A DNA stretch of 64,000 nt from Pseudomonas sp. 5P_3.1_Bac2 (lineage in GTDB: Bacteria > Pseudomonadota > Gammaproteobacteria > Pseudomonadales > Pseudomonadaceae), in NCBI RefSeq assembly GCF_025465995.1, contig NZ_JANLNY010000006.1, positions 186,001-250,000 on the forward strand. Direction: 5' to 3'. The notes beneath the pieces are model-generated. The model was given only the letters and a program-made list of their open reading frames with translations, searched no databases and was not told the DNA's origin. Of the stretch, positions 48,787 to 60,561 are shown one piece after another (the first letter of the stretch is position 1; the number at the start of each line of letters is the position of its first letter). The position numbers and the translations under genes are program-made.

Positions 48787-49080
48787 AACACTTCCAGGAA
48801 AGAGGGCGTATCCAGCTAGCTTAGTCGTTTGGCCTTGGAGGGTGAAGGCTCAAAGCGTGCAGAACGGCGACAAGTGTCCGTGAAATTTCAACTATTTAGC
48901 GCACAAGCATGGTGTTTCAGCGAAATTGCCTGAGCCGACTTGCTATCTCGGTTAGAATACGCGCCCTTTTTGTGGCCAGCCTGTGCTGGGCACAGATGTT
49001 TTTCGACGATTCAGTCGCGTGGCGCTGCCTAGCTAGGCCTGCCCGGGCTGAATTGCCCGTGGTTTTTGTTGAGGCGTGCC

Positions 49081-51006
49081 ATGACCCTGCTTAAGTTCTC
49101 AGAAGTTTCCCTGGCCTTCGGTGCAATGCCGCTGCTGGACAAGGTGTCATGGCAAATTGGCCGGGGCGAGCGGGTGTGCATCATCGGCCGTAACGGCACC
49201 GGTAAGTCGAGCATGCTCAAGCTGGTCAAGGGCGTGCAGAAGCCCGATGACGGCTCGGTATGGCGCGCACCGGGACTGAAAATCGGCGAGCTGCCGCAAG
49301 AGCTGCCGGTGGCCGACGACCGGACCGTGTTCGATGTGGTGGCCGAAGGTCTGGATGGCGTCGGCGAGCTGTTGGCGCAATATCATCACCTGAGCCAAAA
49401 CATTCACAACGACGAGGACCTGGACAAGCTGATGCACGTCCAGCAGGACCTCGAAGCTCGCGATGGCTGGCGTTTGCAGCAATTGGTCGACAGCACCCTG
49501 AGCCGCCTGCAACTGCCAGCCGACAAAACCCTCGCCCAGCTGTCCGGTGGCTGGCGCCGGCGCGTGCTGCTGGCCCAGGCCTTGGTCTCCGAGCCGGATC
49601 TGCTGCTGCTCGATGAGCCCACCAACCACCTGGATATCGGCGCCATCGCCTGGCTGGAAGAAGCCCTTAAGGACTTCACCGGCGCGGTACTGTTTATTAC
49701 CCACGACCGCTCCTTCTTGCAGAACCTGGCGACGCGCATCCTTGAGCTGGATCGCGGCGGCCTGATCGACTGGAATGGCGACTACGCCAGCTTCCTGGTG
49801 CATAAAGAGGCCGCGCTGGCCGCGGAAGAAACCGCCAACGCCCTGTTCGATAAGCGTCTGGCCCAGGAAGAAGTGTGGATTCGTCAGGGCATCAAAGCCC
49901 GCCGTACCCGTAACGAAGGCCGCGTACGCGCCCTTAAAGCCCTGCGCGTGGAGCGCAGCGAGCGCCGTGAGCGCACCGGTAAAGCCAATATCCAGCTGGA
50001 AAGCGCAGAAAAATCCGGCAAGCAGGTCATGGTGCTGGAGAACGTCAGCTTCGCCCACCCGGGTGGTCCGCTGCTGATCAAAGACTTCTCCATGGTCCTG
50101 CAGCGCGGTGACCGTATTGGTCTGCTCGGCGCCAACGGCACCGGTAAAACCACGCTGCTTAAGCTGATGCTCAGCGGCTTGGAACCTACCAGCGGTGAAG
50201 TGGCGGTGGGTACTAAGATCGATGTGGCGTACTTCGACCAGTTGCGCCATCAGCTTGATCTGGAAAAAACCGTGATCGACAACGTCGCCGAAGGCCGCGA
50301 CTTTATCGAAATCGACGGGCAGAACCGCCACGTGCTGAGCTACCTCGGTGACTTCCTGTTCAGCCCGCAGCGCGCGCGTACACCGGTCAAGGCTTTGTCC
50401 GGTGGCGAGCGTGCACGCTTACTGCTGGCTAAGCTGTTCAGCAAGCCAGCCAACCTGCTGGTGCTGGACGAACCCACCAACGACCTGGATGTGGAAACCC
50501 TCGAGCTGCTGGAGGAAGTGCTGCTGACCTTCCCCGGCACCGTATTGATGGTCAGCCACGACCGGGCCTTTCTCGACAACGTAGTGACCAGCACCTTGGT
50601 CTTCGAGGGCGGTGGTCTGGTCCGTGAGTACGTCGGTGGTTATCAGGATTGGCTGCGTCAAGGCGGCTCGCCACGTTTGCTGGGCGTTGGTGAAACTAAA
50701 GGCGGTAAGCCGGAGCTGGCCACTGCTGTCGTGCCTGCCGTTGCTCCTGAGCCTGCGCCACAGGCAGAAGTCGCGGCAGCGCCGAGCAAGAAGAAACTCA
50801 GCTATAAATTGCAGCGCGAACTGGAAGCGATTCCAGGGCAGATTGAAGTGCTGGAAACTCAGGCCACGAGCTTGCAGGAGCAAATCGCCCAGCCAAACTT
50901 CTATCAGCAGCCTGCGGCGACCACGGCTGAGGTGTTAGCTAAGCTGCAAGCTGTGCAAACAGAGCTGGATCAGCTGGTCGAGCGTTGGGCCGAGCTGGAA
51001 GGCTAA
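49081..51006 (+). CDS. uup: ABC-F ATPase Uup
   Basis: A 641-residue ABC-F protein without membrane segments. Two ATPase domains: Walker A GRNGTGKSS and GANGTGKTT, signatures LSGGWRRRVLLAQ and LSGGERARLLLAK, Walker B LLLLDEPTNHLD and LLVLDEPTNDLD. The linker carries a basic arm (EEVWIRQGIKARRTRNEGRVRALKAL). A C-terminal coiled coil (about 575-641) is the Uup DNA/ribosome-binding extension. Uup affects transposon excision and ribosome function in E. coli. The ATG at 49081 fits the family start. Confidence 0.94.
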   Translation: MTLLKFSEVSLAFGAMPLLDKVSWQIGRGERVCIIGRNGTGKSSMLKLVKGVQKPDDGSVWRAPGLKIGELPQELPVADDRTVFDVVAEGLDGVGELLAQYHHLSQNIHNDEDLDKLMHVQQDLEARDGWRLQQLVDSTLSRLQLPADKTLAQLSGGWRRRVLLAQALVSEPDLLLLDEPTNHLDIGAIAWLEEALKDFTGAVLFITHDRSFLQNLATRILELDRGGLIDWNGDYASFLVHKEAALAAEETANALFDKRLAQEEVWIRQGIKARRTRNEGRVRALKALRVERSERRERTGKANIQLESAEKSGKQVMVLENVSFAHPGGPLLIKDFSMVLQRGDRIGLLGANGTGKTTLLKLMLSGLEPTSGEVAVGTKIDVAYFDQLRHQLDLEKTVIDNVAEGRDFIEIDGQNRHVLSYLGDFLFSPQRARTPVKALSGGERARLLLAKLFSKPANLLVLDEPTNDLDVETLELLEEVLLTFPGTVLMVSHDRAFLDNVVTSTLVFEGGGLVREYVGGYQDWLRQGGSPRLLGVGETKGGKPELATAVVPAVAPEPAPQAEVAAAPSKKKLSYKLQRELEAIPGQIEVLETQATSLQEQIAQPNFYQQPAATTAEVLAKLQAVQTELDQLVERWAELEG

Positions 51007-51067
51007 GCGCAAAGGATTGCCACAATAATGATCAGGGAGGGCTTCTCGGGGTTTGGCGGAGACGTGA

Positions 51068-51745
51068 ATGAGCATCGAGTACCGCATTACGCTCGACGAC
51101 GATCATCAGCTCAATTATCTGATTGAGCTGGATCGGCGCTACCAACCGGCGGCGGCGCAAAACGCGCCGAGCTGGACGCGTTTACAGCATCAGCAATGCA
51201 GCAACTGCCCGTTAAGTGCGCAAGCCTTTAGTCATTGCCCGGCGGCGGTGGATTTGTATCCGGTGATTGAGGACTTCCAGCGCTTGCCGGCGTTTCAGAA
51301 AGTCTCGGTCTCGGTGCTCACCCCAGAGCGCGAGTACACCAAGCTGATCGGCTTGGAGGAGGGCTTGCGCGCCTTGTTGGGGGTGATCATGGCTACCAGC
51401 GCATGCCCCTTGCTGAACCAGCTCAAGCCCATGGCGCAGCAGCATTTGCCTTTTGCCAATGCCCAGGAGTTCACCTTGCGGGCGGTATCGGTGTACCTCA
51501 CCCAGCAATATTTCCATCTGCGTGAGGGGCGTGAAGCGGATTGGCAGCTCAAAGGCCTGGTGCACATGTTCCAGCAGTTGCAGCTGGTGAATCAGGCGTT
51601 TTGGCAGCGCATTCACGACACCTGTGAAGGTGACTCCAACCTCAAGGCGTTCCTCAGCTTCTTCTCCATGGCCTCCAGCCTGAGTTACTCGCTGGAAACC
51701 CAGTTGCAGAAGATTCGCCCGCTGGTGATGGCTGCTGAGCAATAG
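51068..51745 (+). CDS. Conserved Pseudomonas protein with N-terminal cysteine motif (DUF6901-like)
   Basis: A 225-residue soluble protein. The N-terminal part holds CSNCPLSAQAFSHCP at about 45-59, a C-x2-C-x9-C cluster that could bind metal. The remainder is mostly helical (LEEGLRALLGVIMATSACPLLNQL, FTLRAVSVYLTQQYFHLREGREADW). It resembles the DUF6901 family as I recall it. It follows uup by 61 bases on the same strand. Function unknown. Confidence 0.75.
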   Translation: MSIEYRITLDDDHQLNYLIELDRRYQPAAAQNAPSWTRLQHQQCSNCPLSAQAFSHCPAAVDLYPVIEDFQRLPAFQKVSVSVLTPEREYTKLIGLEEGLRALLGVIMATSACPLLNQLKPMAQQHLPFANAQEFTLRAVSVYLTQQYFHLREGREADWQLKGLVHMFQQLQLVNQAFWQRIHDTCEGDSNLKAFLSFFSMASSLSYSLETQLQKIRPLVMAAEQ

Positions 51746-51779
51746 CGCGGCTATCGCTCAGCAGCAGGCCCGCGCTGGG

Positions 51780-52220
51780 TTAGGCGGGCTTTTTCAGGCG
51801 TACCGCCAGCACATCGCAGGGGGCGCTGTGCAACACATCGTTGGCGGTGGAGCCTAAGAGCAGGGCTAAACCATGCCGGCCACGGCTGCCGACGACGATC
51901 AGGTCGCATTCCTGCTCACTGGCTAAGCGGTGAATTTCTTGGCGCGGCTGGCCGTAGCTGAGATGGCACTGCTCGCGGATCACTTCGGCGTATTTCGCGC
52001 TGAAGCTGTCCAAGCGCTCGCGGGCTTGGTCAAATTGCTGTTGTTGCAACATCGACAGATCCATCGGTACGTCACCGCCAAAGGCCATGGCCATAGGCTC
52101 GACGACGTGGATCACGGACAGTTTGGCGCCGCTGCTGGCGGCCAGTTTCAAGGCGCGATGCATAACCGGATCGCATTCTTCAGTCAGGTCGGCAGCGACC
52201 AGAATGTGCTGGTAGGGCAT
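51780..52220 (-). CDS. Universal stress protein family
   Basis: A 146-residue single-domain Usp. It begins MPYQHILVAADLTEECDPVMHRALKLA and ends with the ATP-binding motif VVGSRGRHGLALLLGSTANDVLHSAPCDVLAVR, G-x2-G-x9-GS. Such proteins accumulate under stress and starvation; the partner is not evident. The ATG at 52220 fits the family better than upstream alternatives. Confidence 0.93.
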   Translation of the reverse strand: MPYQHILVAADLTEECDPVMHRALKLAASSGAKLSVIHVVEPMAMAFGGDVPMDLSMLQQQQFDQARERLDSFSAKYAEVIREQCHLSYGQPRQEIHRLASEQECDLIVVGSRGRHGLALLLGSTANDVLHSAPCDVLAVRLKKPA

Positions 52221-52306
52221 GGTGATTACTCCTGGCAAGTGACTTGATGGGTTGAGTATGACCTTCCTAATGTCTGAAAACAGGCTTTTGTCGACGAGAT
52301 CGTGAA

Positions 52307-52744
52307 ATGGGTAACTGGTGGTGGCTGTTAATTCTGTTTGTCGTGCTCAGTCCGGTCATGTGGTTGATGCCGTCACAGCGTCAGCGTGGGCGCATGGATG
52401 TAAGGATGCAAGCGCGGCGCTTAGGCGTGGCCATGCAGCTGTCTCGACAAGAATGGCCGCATTGGCTGCTGGCCGAGCCGCCGCAGTCCTGTCCACAGTA
52501 CCACCGTGGCCGCCGCGCGGGACGTACTGACACCTGGTGCTATTGGCAGTTGGAACCCGGTCAATGGCTCAACCAATGGCGCGAGCCCTGCGCTGACGCG
52601 GCCTTGCTCGCCCAGTTACAGAGCCTGCCGGCTGACGTTTATAGCGTTGCAGCCAACAAGCAGATGTTAGCTATTTGTTGGGGCGAGCGCGGCGGCAGTG
52701 CTGCGCTTGAACAGGTGGTGAATTTTCTTCAGGCCCACGCCTAG
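52307..52744 (+). CDS. Hypothetical membrane-anchored protein
   Basis: A 145-residue protein with one N-terminal membrane helix (WWWLLILFVVLSPVMWLM), then a basic, tryptophan-rich cytoplasmic region (RMDVRMQARRLGVAMQLSRQEWPHWLLAEPPQSCPQYHR; CYWQLEPGQWLNQW). Seems conserved in Pseudomonas by its position between usp and the next gene, but no function is recognised. No strong RBS is visible before the ATG. Confidence 0.68.
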   Translation: MGNWWWLLILFVVLSPVMWLMPSQRQRGRMDVRMQARRLGVAMQLSRQEWPHWLLAEPPQSCPQYHRGRRAGRTDTWCYWQLEPGQWLNQWREPCADAALLAQLQSLPADVYSVAANKQMLAICWGERGGSAALEQVVNFLQAHA

Positions 52745-52795
52745 TCCGTCAGCCATGCACCTGTGCTTCTGCATCTGCGCGCTTATGCCTGCCGT

Positions 52796-53614
52796 CTAGA
52801 GATTGGCGGCGGCGTACTGGCTGGCAATCAATTCAATGTTTTGAATGATGCTGGTGGAGTACTTGTTGACCAAGAATGGCACGGTCTTTTCGTTGTAATT
52901 GATCAGCGAATTCTCGATGTAGCGCCACTTGGTGCTCACTTCATTCCAGGATTGCTTGATTGGCGCGGTGTTCTGCGGCTCTTTGAGCAATGCCTGCATT
53001 TGCCCGGCAAATTGGCTGACCAGCTCCTCAATTGGCCGCGCATCCGTACCGCCTATAAACGTCGCTCCCACTGAGGCGCTGCGCGAGGCGTAGTCGACGG
53101 CGATGCCTTGCATCAACAGGCTCTGTTCACGGCTGCGCTGGGTTAGCGGCGGCACGCTGAAATGGGCGTCTTGCTGGATGGCGCTGTAGAGCTGGGCGCT
53201 GAGGCCCATTAATTTTTGGTTGGCGACGGCGAGGTCCGCCACTGGCTGCAAGTCGCTATAGCCTTGTTGAGTGATGGCGTCGGTGAGTTTGTTCAGCTGT
53301 ACTTGATAGTCCTGCCACAGTTGCAGTATTTGCTCATGCATGGCCGTGGAGGTCTGGCCAGGCATCGGGTGCAAGGCGCTGAGCTGGGCGTTGGCCTGCT
53401 CGAGATCGTCATGGATCATGCGCGCATAACGCTGGTCAGCCTCCATGCTGTTAAACATGTAGAAGTCGCCCAAGCTCTTTTGCGCCGCTAGGCGCATCTG
53501 ATGCAGCTTGAGCAGATTCTCCGCAGCTTGTGGTGCTGGCGCGGCGTTAGCGCTTAGAGGAACTAGGGCTGCTAGAAGGGTGCTAAAGACGATAGCCAGC
53601 AGGCGGCTCGACAT
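52796..53614 (-). CDS. Conserved periplasmic protein of unknown function (PilJ/NarX-like helices)
   Basis: A 272-residue protein with a signal peptide (about 1-24, ending ANA). The mature part is all-helical. A stretch QKSLGDFYMFNSMEADQRYARMIHDDLEQANAQLSAL loosely recalls the PilJ/NarX four-helix sensor fold; SREQSLLMQGIAVDYASRS is another helix. It is divergent from fadBA across 479 bases. Function unknown. Confidence 0.72.
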   Translation of the reverse strand: MSSRLLAIVFSTLLAALVPLSANAAPAPQAAENLLKLHQMRLAAQKSLGDFYMFNSMEADQRYARMIHDDLEQANAQLSALHPMPGQTSTAMHEQILQLWQDYQVQLNKLTDAITQQGYSDLQPVADLAVANQKLMGLSAQLYSAIQQDAHFSVPPLTQRSREQSLLMQGIAVDYASRSASVGATFIGGTDARPIEELVSQFAGQMQALLKEPQNTAPIKQSWNEVSTKWRYIENSLINYNEKTVPFLVNKYSTSIIQNIELIASQYAAANL

Positions 53615-53900
53615 GGGTGGTGCTCCGTGCGCCCTGGGGCGTTTGTTGTTTTTATGGCTTCGCGCGAGCGGCTAAATCCATTTTTTATGCTGCTGGTTGT
53701 GCCTAGGGCTTAAGCGCCTACCAGCCAATTTTTAGTCAATGCGCAGGGGGAGAAGTGACCCAGTGCAAGGAATTTGGCAGCGTGAAGCGGCATTTTAATA
53801 TCAGTTTTTTTGACGGACAGTTAGCCCCTGAAGCGTAAATTTTTGTACCTGTCGCCACAGGCTTTACAGGCTAATTGACAAGCGGGGGCTTTTCCTTGAA

Positions 53901-53912
53901 GGTGTGCACACC
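53901..53912. promoter_or_regulatory. Perfect palindrome GGTGTGCACACC
   Basis: A 12-base perfect palindrome six bases upstream of the PsrA-like boxes of fadBA. Its length and symmetry fit a dimeric regulator site; no assigned factor. Confidence 0.45.
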
Positions 53913-53917
53913 CAAAT

Positions 53918-53944
53918 CAAACGGGCGTATGAATCGAGCGTTTG
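53918..53944. promoter_or_regulatory. Tandem PsrA-like operator of fadBA
   Basis: Box 1 CAAAC-GGGC-GTATG (53918-53931) and box 2 GAATC-GAGC-GTTTG (53931-53944) share one base. Each differs at one position from the PsrA consensus (G/C)AAAC-N2-4-GTTT(G/C). PsrA controls fadBA5 in P. aeruginosa. Confidence 0.7.
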
Positions 53945-54093
53945 CTTAGAAGCGAGCGCCGTAATCGCCCGAATATCGCGTCGGTGGGTGTGCCAGGCTG
54001 ATTGGGGCTAGTCTAGACGGGTTGTGCCGTGGAGTAGCTCGCTGGTTGGCTCCGATGTGTACTGTTCAGCTTCCATACCGTGGAGATCAGTTG

Positions 54094-56241
54094 ATGATTT
54101 ACGAAGGTAAAGCCATCACGGTTAAGGCTCTTGAGAGCGGCATCGTCGAACTGAAGTTCGACCTCAAGGGTGAATCCGTCAACAAGTTCAACCGCCTTAC
54201 CCTGAATGAGCTGCGCCAGGCTGTCGATGCCATCAAGGCTGACGGCTCGATCAAAGGCGTGATTGTTAGCAGTGGTAAAGACGTATTTATCGTAGGCGCA
54301 GATATCACCGAATTCGTCGACAACTTCAAGTTGCCGGACGCTGAGTTGGTAGCCGCAAACCTCGAAGCCAACAAGATCTTCAGCGATTTCGAAGACCTCG
54401 CCGTCCCAACCGTGGCCGCCATTAATGGCATCGCCCTGGGTGGCGGTTTTGAAATGACGCTGGCTGCCGACTACCGTGTCGCCAGCGAGAGCGCCAAAAT
54501 TGGCCTGCCAGAAGTCAAACTGGGCATCTACCCAGGCTTCGGCGGCACAGTGCGTCTGCCACGGGTTATCGGTGTCGATAACGCGGTGGAGTGGATTGCT
54601 GCCGGTAAGGAAAACAAAGCCGCTGACGCGCTTAAAGCCGGTGCTGTCGATGCCGTAGTGGCCGACGACAAGCTGCAAGCTGCTGCTCTGGATCTGATCA
54701 AGCGCGCCATCGCAGGCGAGCTGGATTACAAGGCCAAGCGTCAGCCGAAGCTGGAAAAACTCAAGCTCAACGCCATCGAACAAATGATGTGCTTTGAGAC
54801 CGCCAAAGGTTTCGTTGCGGGTCAAGCTGGGCCGAACTATCCGGCGCCGGTTGAAGCGATCAAAACCATCCAGAAAGCGGCCAACATGGGCCGTGATAAA
54901 GCTCTGGAAGTGGAAGCCACAGGCTTCGTTAAGCTGGCTAAAACCCCAGTGGCTGCCAGCCTGATTGGTCTGTTCCTGAACGACCAAGAGCTGAAGAAAA
55001 AAGCTAAGAAGCACGACGAAATCGCCCACGACGTGAAACTGGCTGCCGTACTCGGCGCTGGCATCATGGGTGGCGGCATCGCCTATCAGTCGGCCTCCAA
55101 AGGTACGCCGATCCTGATGAAGGATATCCGTGAAGAGGGTATCCAAATGGGTCTGGACGAGGCTTCCAAGCTGCTCGGCAAGCGCGTTGAAAAAGGCCGC
55201 ATGACCCCAGCGAAGATGGCCGAAGCCCTCAACGCCATTCGCCCAACCATGTCTTACGGTGACTTCGCTCACGTCGACATCGTGGTTGAAGCTGTTGTGG
55301 AAAACCCGAAAGTTAAGCACGCCGTGCTGGCTGAAGTAGAAGGGACCGTTAAGGAAGACGCGATTCTGGCGTCGAACACCTCGACTATCTCCATCAACTA
55401 CTTGGCGCAAGCGCTCAAGCGTCCAGAAAACTTCGTCGGCATGCACTTCTTCAACCCCGTGCACATGATGCCGCTGGTTGAAGTGATCCGTGGTGATAAG
55501 TCCAGCGATGTGGCTGTGGCGACCACCGTGGCGTACGCCAAGAAGATGGGCAAAACCCCGATCGTGGTTAACGACTGCCCAGGCTTCCTGGTCAACCGTG
55601 TGCTGTTCCCTTACTTCGGCGGTTTCGCCAAGTTGGTCAGCGCCGGCGTCGACTTCGTGCGTATCGACAAAGTCATGGAAAAATTCGGCTGGCCAATGGG
55701 CCCAGCGTACCTGATGGACGTGGTGGGTATCGACACCGCGCACCATGCTCGTGACGTGATGGCCGAAGGCTTCCCGGATCGCATGAAAGAAGAGCGTCAG
55801 ACTGCCGTTGACGCCCTGTATGCCGCTAAACGTTTTGGTCAGAAGAACGGCAAAGGCTTCTACGCTTACGAAACCGACAAGCGTGGCAAGCCGAAGAAAG
55901 TGGTCGACGCCAGCATTCAGGAAATCCTCGCCCCAGTGGTGTACGAGCAGCGTGAAGTGACCGATGAAGACATCATCAACTTCATGATGATCCCGCTGTG
56001 CATGGAAACTGTCCGTTGCCTGGAAGACGGCATCGTCGACAGCGCGGCTGAAGCTGATATGGGTCTGATTTACGGCGTAGGTTTCCCTCCCTTCCGTGGT
56101 GGTGCCCTGCGTTACATCGACTCCATCGGTGTGGCCGAGTTTGTCGCCCTGGCTGACCAGTACGCTGACCTCGGCGCGCTGTACACCCCGACCGCCAAGC
56201 TTCGCGAAATGGCCGCTAAAGGCCAGAAGTTCTTCGGTTAA
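54094..56241 (+). CDS. fadB: Fatty acid oxidation complex alpha subunit (FadB)
   Basis: A 715-residue multifunctional enzyme. The N-terminal enoyl-CoA hydratase/isomerase domain has [32 protein letters not shown] and [21 protein letters not shown] (catalytic glutamates). The 3-hydroxyacyl-CoA dehydrogenase part has [19 protein letters not shown] near residue 316, [19 protein letters not shown], and [15 protein letters not shown]. It works with FadA as an alpha2-beta2 complex in beta-oxidation. GGAG precedes the ATG at 54094. fadA follows 30 bases downstream. PsrA-like boxes lie about 150 bases upstream. Confidence 0.97.
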   Translation: MIYEGKAITVKALESGIVELKFDLKGESVNKFNRLTLNELRQAVDAIKADGSIKGVIVSSGKDVFIVGADITEFVDNFKLPDAELVAANLEANKIFSDFEDLAVPTVAAINGIALGGGFEMTLAADYRVASESAKIGLPEVKLGIYPGFGGTVRLPRVIGVDNAVEWIAAGKENKAADALKAGAVDAVVADDKLQAAALDLIKRAIAGELDYKAKRQPKLEKLKLNAIEQMMCFETAKGFVAGQAGPNYPAPVEAIKTIQKAANMGRDKALEVEATGFVKLAKTPVAASLIGLFLNDQELKKKAKKHDEIAHDVKLAAVLGAGIMGGGIAYQSASKGTPILMKDIREEGIQMGLDEASKLLGKRVEKGRMTPAKMAEALNAIRPTMSYGDFAHVDIVVEAVVENPKVKHAVLAEVEGTVKEDAILASNTSTISINYLAQALKRPENFVGMHFFNPVHMMPLVEVIRGDKSSDVAVATTVAYAKKMGKTPIVVNDCPGFLVNRVLFPYFGGFAKLVSAGVDFVRIDKVMEKFGWPMGPAYLMDVVGIDTAHHARDVMAEGFPDRMKEERQTAVDALYAAKRFGQKNGKGFYAYETDKRGKPKKVVDASIQEILAPVVYEQREVTDEDIINFMMIPLCMETVRCLEDGIVDSAAEADMGLIYGVGFPPFRGGALRYIDSIGVAEFVALADQYADLGALYTPTAKLREMAAKGQKFFG

Positions 56242-56256
56242 GCGCGCAACGACTAG

Positions 56257-57447
<1,191 letters not shown>

Positions 57448-57471
57448 GCTTTAACAGGTCTACAAGATGGG

Positions 57472-57499
57472 AAAAACCGGGGCTCAGGCCCCGGTTTTT
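57472..57499 (+). terminator. Intrinsic terminator of fadBA
   Basis: CCGGGGC at 57477-57483, TCAG loop, GCCCCGG at 57488-57494, then TTTTT; the upstream A5 also pairs with the T run, so the element can work in both directions. Confidence 0.95.
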
Positions 57500-57530
57500 G
57501 TTTGTTTGAGCAATGAGTCTAGGAATTATC

Positions 57531-57767
57531 ATGCAGCTACAGCCCGGCCTTTACCGCCATTACAAAGGTCCTGAATATCGCGTCTTTGGCGTTGTTCAGC
57601 ACTCAGAGACCGAACAGCATCTGGTGATGTATCAAGCCCTGTATGGTGAGTTCGGCCTGTGGGTGAGACCGCTGGAGATGTTCTGCGCAAGTGTCGAAGT
57701 GGATGGCGAGAAGGTGCCGCGCTTTGCTCTGGTAGAGGCCGAAACCTCATTGTTTACTCGCTCATAG
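57531..57767 (+). CDS. DUF1653 protein
   Basis: A 78-residue protein that begins MQLQPGLYRHYKGPEYRVFG and continues HSETEQHLVMYQALYGEFGLWVRPLEMFCASVE, the DUF1653 signature. Likely a small beta-barrel-like soluble protein; function unknown. The ATG at 57531 fits the family. It lies between fadBA and topA, outside the fadBA terminator. Confidence 0.92.
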   Translation: MQLQPGLYRHYKGPEYRVFGVVQHSETEQHLVMYQALYGEFGLWVRPLEMFCASVEVDGEKVPRFALVEAETSLFTRS

Positions 57768-57892
57768 GCTAAAACTAGAGCTTAACTGCGCTTGACCTCG
57801 GCCAGACCACCACTATATATAGCGGTGCCGCGCTAGTAGGCAGAAAGACGTCTCGCGCATTTATTTACCGAATTTCAGGAATTTTCCAATCC

Positions 57893-60499
57893 ATGGGCAA
57901 ATCGCTGGTCATTGTGGAATCCCCGGCCAAGGCCAAGACCATCAACAAGTACTTGGGTAGCGAGTACGTGGTCAAGTCGAGCATCGGCCACATCCGTGAC
58001 CTCCCCACCAGTGGCTCGGCGAGCGCCAGCAAAGAGCCAGCTAAGCGCGGTAAAGCTGCCGCCGAAGCGCCCGCGTTGTCGCCCAAGGAAAAGGCCAAAC
58101 GTCAATTGTTTGCCCGTATGGGGGTCGATCCGGAGCATGGTTGGAAGGCCAAGTACGAAATCCTCCCAGGCAAAGAGAAGGTCGTCGAAGAGCTACGTCG
58201 CCTCGCCAAAGATGCTGACACCATCTATCTCGCAACCGACTTGGACCGCGAAGGGGAGGCCATTGCGTGGCACCTGCGCGAAGCCATCGGTGGCGATGAC
58301 AGCCGCTACAAGCGCGTGGTGTTCAACGAGATCACCAAGAAGGCTATCCAGGAGGCGTTCTCTGCCCCGGGTCAGCTGGATATCGATCGGGTCAATGCCC
58401 AGCAAGCGCGACGCTTCCTTGATCGCGTGGTGGGCTACATGGTCTCGCCACTGCTGTGGGCGAAGATTGCCCGTGGCCTGTCGGCTGGCCGCGTGCAGTC
58501 GGTCGCGGTGAAACTGGTGGTCGAACGCGAGAAAGAAATCCGCGCGTTCAACCCGGAAGAGTACTGGGAAGTTCACGCTGACCTGGGCACTGCCAAGGGC
58601 GCCAATGTGCGCTTTGAAGTGGCGCGGGAAAACGGCGCGGCGTTCAAACCGCTCAATGAAGCCCAAGCCAATGCTGCGCTGGCTACGCTTAAGGCGTCGA
58701 GCTTCAGCGTCAGCAAGCGTGAAGACAAGCCCACCAGCAGCAAGCCTTCTGCGCCATTTATTACTTCCACCTTGCAGCAGGCGGCCAGTAACCGTCTGGG
58801 CTTCGGGGTGAAGAAAACCATGATGATGGCCCAGCGTCTGTATGAGGCCGGTTACATCACCTATATGCGTACCGATTCGACCAACCTCTCGGTAGACGCG
58901 ATCAACATGGTGCGCGGCTTTATCGACAGCGAATTTGGTGACAAATACCTGCCGGATAAGCCCAACGTCTACAGCAGCAAAGAAGGCGCGCAAGAGGCGC
59001 ACGAAGCGATTCGTCCCTCTGATGTGAATCTCAAGCCGACTCAGTTGAGTGGCATGGAGCGTGACGCTGAGCGCCTGTACGAGCTGATCTGGCGGCAATT
59101 CGTAGCTTGTCAGATGCTGCCGGCGCAATACCTGTCGACCACTGTGACAGTCGCCGCGGCACAATTTGAGCTGCGCGCCAAAGGCCGCATTCTTAAGTTC
59201 GATGGTTACACCCGCGTGCTGCCACAACTGAGCAAGCCAGGCGACGACGATGTGCTGCCAGAAATGGCGCAAAACGAAGCGCTTAAGCTGATCAAGCTCG
59301 ACCCTAGCCAACACTTCACCAAGCCGCCGGCGCGTTACTCCGAAGCCAGCTTGGTTAAAGAAATGGAAAAGCGTGGGATTGGCCGGCCGTCCACCTATGC
59401 GGCGATCATTGGCACCATTCAGGATCGTGGTTACGTGGCGCTGCATAACCGCCGCTTCTACTCCGAGAAGATGGGCGACATCGTTACCGAGCGCCTCGGC
59501 GAAAGCTTCGCCAACCTGATGGACTACGGCTTCACCGCTGGCATGGAAGAGCGTCTGGATGACGTGGCCCATGGTGGCCGCGAGTGGAAGAACCTGCTCG
59601 ATGAGTTTTATGGCGACTTCAAGAAGAAGCTAGAACTCGCTGAGTCCAGCGATAGCGGTATGCGCGCTAACCAGCCAACGCTGACCAATATCCCGTGCCG
59701 CGTATGCGGCCGGCCGATGACCATTCGTACCGCCTCGACGGGCGTGTTCTTGGGTTGCTCCGGTTACGCTTTGCCGCCGAAAGAACGCTGCAAGTCGACC
59801 ATCAACTTGGTGCCGGGCGATGAGATCGCTGCGGACGACGAGGGTGAGTCGGAGTCGCGGGTACTGTTGGGCAAGCGCCGCTGCCCGATCTGTGCCACTG
59901 CCATGGATGCCTACTTGCTTGATGAAAGCCACAAGCTGCATATCTGCGGCAATAATCCGGACTGCGCCGGTTATGAAGTGGAAGAGGGCCAGTACCGCAT
60001 CAAAGGCTATGAAGGTCCAAGCCTTGAGTGCGATAAGTGCGGCAGCCAGATGCAGCTCAAGACCGGCCGCTTCGGCAAGTTCTTCGGTTGCACCAACGAG
60101 TCCTGCAAAAATACCCGCAAACTGCTGAAGAGCGGTGAAGCGGCGCCGCCGAAAATGGACCCGGTGAAGATGCCGGAGCTCAAGTGCGAGAAGGTCAACG
60201 ACACCTATATCTTGCGCGACGGGGCTTCGGGCTTGTTCCTGGCTGCCAGTCAGTTCCCGAAAAATCGGGAAACACGGGCGCCACTGGTGCTGGAATTGAT
60301 CCCCCATCGCGATGAGATCGATCCTAAGTACCACTTCCTCTGCGATGCTCCGGCTAAAGATACTCAAGGCCGTCCGGCGGTAGTGCGTTACAGCCGTAAG
60401 ACTAAGGAGCAGTATGTGCAGACCGAAGTCGACGGCAAGCCAACGGGTTGGCGTGCGTTCTTCGACGGCAGCAAGTGGAAGGTCGAAGACAAGAGTTAA
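57893..60499 (+). CDS. topA: DNA topoisomerase I (omega protein)
   Basis: An 868-residue type IA topoisomerase that relaxes negative supercoils. TOPRIM domain at 1-150 ([34 protein letters not shown]), the active tyrosine in [12 protein letters not shown] near 325, and [23 protein letters not shown]. The C-terminus has three zinc-type Cys4 modules ([49 protein letters not shown]), then a further domain. A 30-residue Lys/Ala-rich insert follows the first TOPRIM strand ([20 protein letters not shown]). It balances GyrA, encoded at the left end of the window. Confidence 0.97.
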   Translation: MGKSLVIVESPAKAKTINKYLGSEYVVKSSIGHIRDLPTSGSASASKEPAKRGKAAAEAPALSPKEKAKRQLFARMGVDPEHGWKAKYEILPGKEKVVEELRRLAKDADTIYLATDLDREGEAIAWHLREAIGGDDSRYKRVVFNEITKKAIQEAFSAPGQLDIDRVNAQQARRFLDRVVGYMVSPLLWAKIARGLSAGRVQSVAVKLVVEREKEIRAFNPEEYWEVHADLGTAKGANVRFEVARENGAAFKPLNEAQANAALATLKASSFSVSKREDKPTSSKPSAPFITSTLQQAASNRLGFGVKKTMMMAQRLYEAGYITYMRTDSTNLSVDAINMVRGFIDSEFGDKYLPDKPNVYSSKEGAQEAHEAIRPSDVNLKPTQLSGMERDAERLYELIWRQFVACQMLPAQYLSTTVTVAAAQFELRAKGRILKFDGYTRVLPQLSKPGDDDVLPEMAQNEALKLIKLDPSQHFTKPPARYSEASLVKEMEKRGIGRPSTYAAIIGTIQDRGYVALHNRRFYSEKMGDIVTERLGESFANLMDYGFTAGMEERLDDVAHGGREWKNLLDEFYGDFKKKLELAESSDSGMRANQPTLTNIPCRVCGRPMTIRTASTGVFLGCSGYALPPKERCKSTINLVPGDEIAADDEGESESRVLLGKRRCPICATAMDAYLLDESHKLHICGNNPDCAGYEVEEGQYRIKGYEGPSLECDKCGSQMQLKTGRFGKFFGCTNESCKNTRKLLKSGEAAPPKMDPVKMPELKCEKVNDTYILRDGASGLFLAASQFPKNRETRAPLVLELIPHRDEIDPKYHFLCDAPAKDTQGRPAVVRYSRKTKEQYVQTEVDGKPTGWRAFFDGSKWKVEDKS

Positions 60500-60561
60500 G
60501 CAAGCGCTGGGGGTAGCGGTGCTGCCCCCATTACACGTCGATCCGTTGAGGAGCTTTCTTC

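Larger units (their letters stand above)
53615..54093. other. 479-base divergent region upstream of fadBA with operator elements
   Basis: No gene. From left to right it holds the promoter side of the minus-strand periplasmic protein, a TTGACA at 53875-53880 that may be a -35 box (no good -10), a 12-base palindrome (53901-53912) and two overlapping PsrA-like boxes (53918-53944), then the fadB leader. Confidence 0.7.
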
